Positions 62,130 to 64,000 of a DNA stretch of 64,000 nucleotides are shown here, piece after piece (within the stretch, counting starts at the first letter, position 1; each line of letters starts with the position of its first letter). Under the pieces are notes generated by a model. That model was not told where the DNA came from and did no database searches. It saw nothing but the letters and a program-made list of their open reading frames with translations. The position numbers and the translations under genes are program-made. The stretch is from Streptomyces sp. NBC_00490. Its GTDB lineage: Bacteria; Actinomycetota; Actinomycetes; Streptomycetales; Streptomycetaceae. The stretch is from positions 9,982,001 through 10,046,000 of the forward strand of contig NZ_CP107869.1 in assembly GCF_036013645.1 (NCBI RefSeq). Reading direction: 5' to 3'.

Positions 62130-62636
62130 TCACCCACAGCCTGGATCATCAAACCGCGACAGCGGGGCAGCCTGCGCACGGAGAAAGGCCTTGAGACCGC
62201 GGCTCAGGGCGACTCTCTCGGCTGGTTCCATCACCCGCAACGCGACCGCCAGAGCCTGCGCTCGACGCCCCGCCACCTCCCTGAGCACATGCCGGCCGGC
62301 CGGGGTCAGGCTCAACTGCACCTCGCGGCGCTTGCGCGGATGCGATACGCGCTCCAGCATGCCGGCCGCCTCAAGACGGTCACACAGCCGACTGGCCGTA
62401 GGCAGCCCGATGTCCAGCCACTCCGCCCAGCCCGTGAGATTCAACCCCGGAGCCGCCTGCAGAGCACGCAGCGCCCTCAACTGGTGCGGGGACAGCCGCA
62501 GCGCCACGCCCTGCGCAGCGACGGACCACAAATCCGTCAGGCTCTCCACAGCGTCGGCGATCTCCAGCGCCATCGCGTCAGGGTCCTCACCTGCCCCGCT
62601 CGCCTGCTCGTCACCGGGGCCGTCGAGGCGCGTCAC
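62130..62636 (-). CDS. MarR-family regulator, right bracket of stressosome locus
   Basis: 168 residues from a GTG that follows GAAGGTGA by 7 nt (a TTG at 62672 would add 12 residues). The winged helix reads LSPHQLRALRALQAAPGLNL, TGWAEWLDIGLPTASRLCDR, LEAAGMLERVSHPRKRREVQ, LSLTPAGRHVL. It is convergent with the GAF-PP2C gene at 60900. The C-terminal helix pattern (MEPAERVALSRGLKAFLRAQ) matches the left-hand MarR (LLQGLEAFCDAA), confirming a duplicated MarR/phosphatase module. Confidence 0.85.
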   Translation of the reverse strand: MTRLDGPGDEQASGAGEDPDAMALEIADAVESLTDLWSVAAQGVALRLSPHQLRALRALQAAPGLNLTGWAEWLDIGLPTASRLCDRLEAAGMLERVSHPRKRREVQLSLTPAGRHVLREVAGRRAQALAVALRVMEPAERVALSRGLKAFLRAQAAPLSRFDDPGCG

Positions 62637-62672
62637 GAACAAATCACCTTCAGCAAGCCCGGGTCCATGCAA

Positions 62673-63179
62673 ATGCGATGCTCATGCAAACGCTGGTACC
62701 CGAAGAGCCAACGGGCACGCAACCGCTGAGGTGTGCGATCGTCGATGTGCCCATCCGCACCCTGCCCTTGCAGCTGGCGCCCCGTCCCGCGCCGGCGTCT
62801 TAGGAAGCTGGGGCTGAACCGGCGGCCTCAGATCAGGTCCTGCGGGTGTTCGCCACCCGCCGACGCGGAAGCGGTTTTCAGCGGCTGAGCCGCTGTGGCG
62901 GCCTCGTGACCGGCTGCGAGGTCGACGAGGGCGCGCAGGGTGAGACGGGCTTCCGCTGGATGCCGCAGGGGCTCTCCCCGGCGGGAGCCTGGTTCAGCGG
63001 CTGGCGATGCGCTGGCTGACCGGGTATCCGCCCACCGGATCGCGCTGACCGCCCACAACCGCGCATCCCTTCGGCTGTCCACGGTCCTCGTGGGCTTCAT
63101 CACGCGGGCCACGGCACGGGCGGGCGTCGAGAAACGCCGGCTCCCCGCGGTGCGGGGGCCGGCGCCTCGGCGGAACCTG
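62673..63179. repeat. Gene-free region holding the second copy of a dispersed repeat
   Basis: At 62879-63030 the sequence matches 24065-24215 and encodes HPAEARLTLRALVDLAAGHE on the minus strand. No complete gene is present in the interval. Confidence 0.45.
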
Positions 63180-64000
63180 TTACGGGTTGACGCAGCCGAT
63201 CGAGCCGACCGGATGGTTGTTGCCGGTGGAGGTGGCGGTGAAGCCGAAGCTCACGCTGCCGTCCGGCGCGACGGTCCTATTGTGGTCGACGTTGCTGACC
63301 GTGACCGTACCGTCGGATCCGGTACTGAGCGTGCCGTTCCAGACCTGGCTGAGCCGGGTGCCGGTGCCTAGCTGCCAGCGCACCGCCCAGCCGTTCATCG
63401 GTGACGTGTTGTGGTTCATCACCTGGACGGATCCCTGGAAGCCGCCGTTCCAGGCGTTCGTCACCGAGTAGATGGCCATGCAGCCGGTGTGCGGGTCTGT
63501 CGGGGTGGGCGTCGGCGTGGGAGTCGGCGTGGGCGTCGGGGTGCCGCCCGAGCCGCGGATGCCGGTCACCTCGCCGTTTCCGCCGTCGAAGACGACGTCG
63601 GAACAGGAGAAGAAGTTCTCCTGGCTGTCCGAGCGCACCCACTGGATGAACAGCACCGCGTCGCCCGAGCGGCCCGTGGGCAGGTTCAGGTTCCAGAAGT
63701 AGTGACCGGAGTCGGTGCCCACCGAACCCGACTGGGCGGGGTTGGTGACGGTCTGGATGAGCTCCAGGTCGCTCCAGCCCAGCGGGGTGCTGGGCGAGTA
63801 GCCGGGCTTGGACAGGTACACCCGGAAGTCGCCCGGATGCGCCGCCCAGTTGCTGTACCGGACCTGCATGCTCTTCCCGGAGGTCAGATGCGTGCGGGGC
63901 CAGTCGGAGCGAGCGGCGTTGTAGCCGGTGAAGTTGTACGGGGAGCGGTCACCGGCGCTGCACAGCTTGCCGTCCGGTACGTAACCGGGGCCGCGCCCGC
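63180..64000 (-). CDS. AA10 lytic polysaccharide monooxygenase with CBM2, incomplete
   Basis: The minus strand enters the window mid-protein: RGPGYVPDGKLCSAGDRSPY, QVRYSNWAAHPGDFRVYLSK, SGHYFWNLNLPTGRSGDAVL, FIQWVRSDSQENFFSCSDVV (an AA10/CBM33 fold with WxxxDxxxNFFxCSDVxF ending). A (PT)n linker of about 15 residues follows, then a CBM2 (AIYSVTNAWNGGFQGSVQVM; GWAVRWQLGTGTRLSQVWNG; GNNHPVGSIGCVNP). The copper-binding N-terminal His and signal peptide lie beyond the window. It oxidatively cleaves cellulose or chitin. Confidence 0.9.
   Translation of the reverse strand, partial: GRGPGYVPDGKLCSAGDRSPYNFTGYNAARSDWPRTHLTSGKSMQVRYSNWAAHPGDFRVYLSKPGYSPSTPLGWSDLELIQTVTNPAQSGSVGTDSGHYFWNLNLPTGRSGDAVLFIQWVRSDSQENFFSCSDVVFDGGNGEVTGIRGSGGTPTPTPTPTPTPTPTDPHTGCMAIYSVTNAWNGGFQGSVQVMNHNTSPMNGWAVRWQLGTGTRLSQVWNGTLSTGSDGTVTVSNVDHNRTVAPDGSVSFGFTATSTGNNHPVGSIGCVNP

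Noticed and set aside
63500..63545. Short tandem repeats that could suggest a CRISPR or minisatellite
   Set aside because: They are the codons of the (PT)n linker in the LPMO gene.

Overview
This window reads as chromosomal DNA from a Streptomyces or a close relative. It has very high GC, mostly GTG/ATG starts with GGAGG-type ribosome sites, dense anti-sigma/anti-anti-sigma (STAS, HATPase, PP2C) genes, MEDS-domain regulators, the small actinobacterial hydrophobic protein, CsbD, a CGNR zinc-finger regulator, and secreted proteins carrying CBM and ricin-type lectin domains. Many IS, integrase, DNA-ligase and kinase fragments lie between intact genes, which suggests a variable, arm-like part of the chromosome. 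I ran no searches; functions come from motifs and domain order read by eye.

Layout. 0.3-3.6 kb: a frameshifted FMN-reductase gene, twin palindromic operators, a zinc-type quinone oxidoreductase, an HSL-type alpha/beta hydrolase and a cupin. 4.1-5.4 kb: a sulfotransferase. 5.6-7.4 kb: remains of an integrated element (tRNA-Ser-like relic, tRNA-Arg 3' fragment, broken tyrosine integrase). 8-15 kb: lipoprotein, DHFR-domain reductase, small membrane proteins, a LysR/RidA divergent pair and relics of IS3 and IS5 elements, DNA ligase and a STAS gene. 15.4-24 kb: a partner-switching cluster (three STAS proteins, two stand-alone HATPases, a MEDS-HATPase, a PAS-GAF-PP2C phosphatase), with an orphan ATP-synthase b-like protein and a MazF-type toxin/antitoxin pair. 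24-35 kb: MFS exporter, divergent hydrolase/TetR pair, LysE exporter beside a CGNR regulator, ABC-2 drug-type exporter, and more relics. 35.4-40.1 kb: two secreted multidomain sugar-active proteins sharing an almost identical lectin domain. 40.4-45.5 kb: a translationally coupled ECF sigma / CU044_5270 / subtilase operon. 46-47.3 kb: a second, partly decayed copy of the 0.5-2.6 kb region. 47.5-53 kb: PAP2-like membrane protein, hemerythrin, hydrophobic protein, broken LexA-like regulator, CsbD and an APC-family transporter.

The most striking system is at 54.3-62.7 kb. A stressosome-type operon (RsbR, RsbS, RsbT, an RsbT-RsbX fusion, and a coiled-coil/GAF/PP2C phosphatase) has 4-nt stop/start overlaps at every junction. 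It is bracketed by two paralogous MarR plus GAF-PP2C pairs, divergent on the left and convergent on the right. The two bracketing phosphatases have each lost a different predicted metal-binding aspartate, so they may be sensors or scaffolds rather than enzymes. No sigma-B-type sigma gene lies in the window, so the final target of the pathway must be elsewhere. The window ends inside an AA10 lytic polysaccharide monooxygenase with a C-terminal CBM2.
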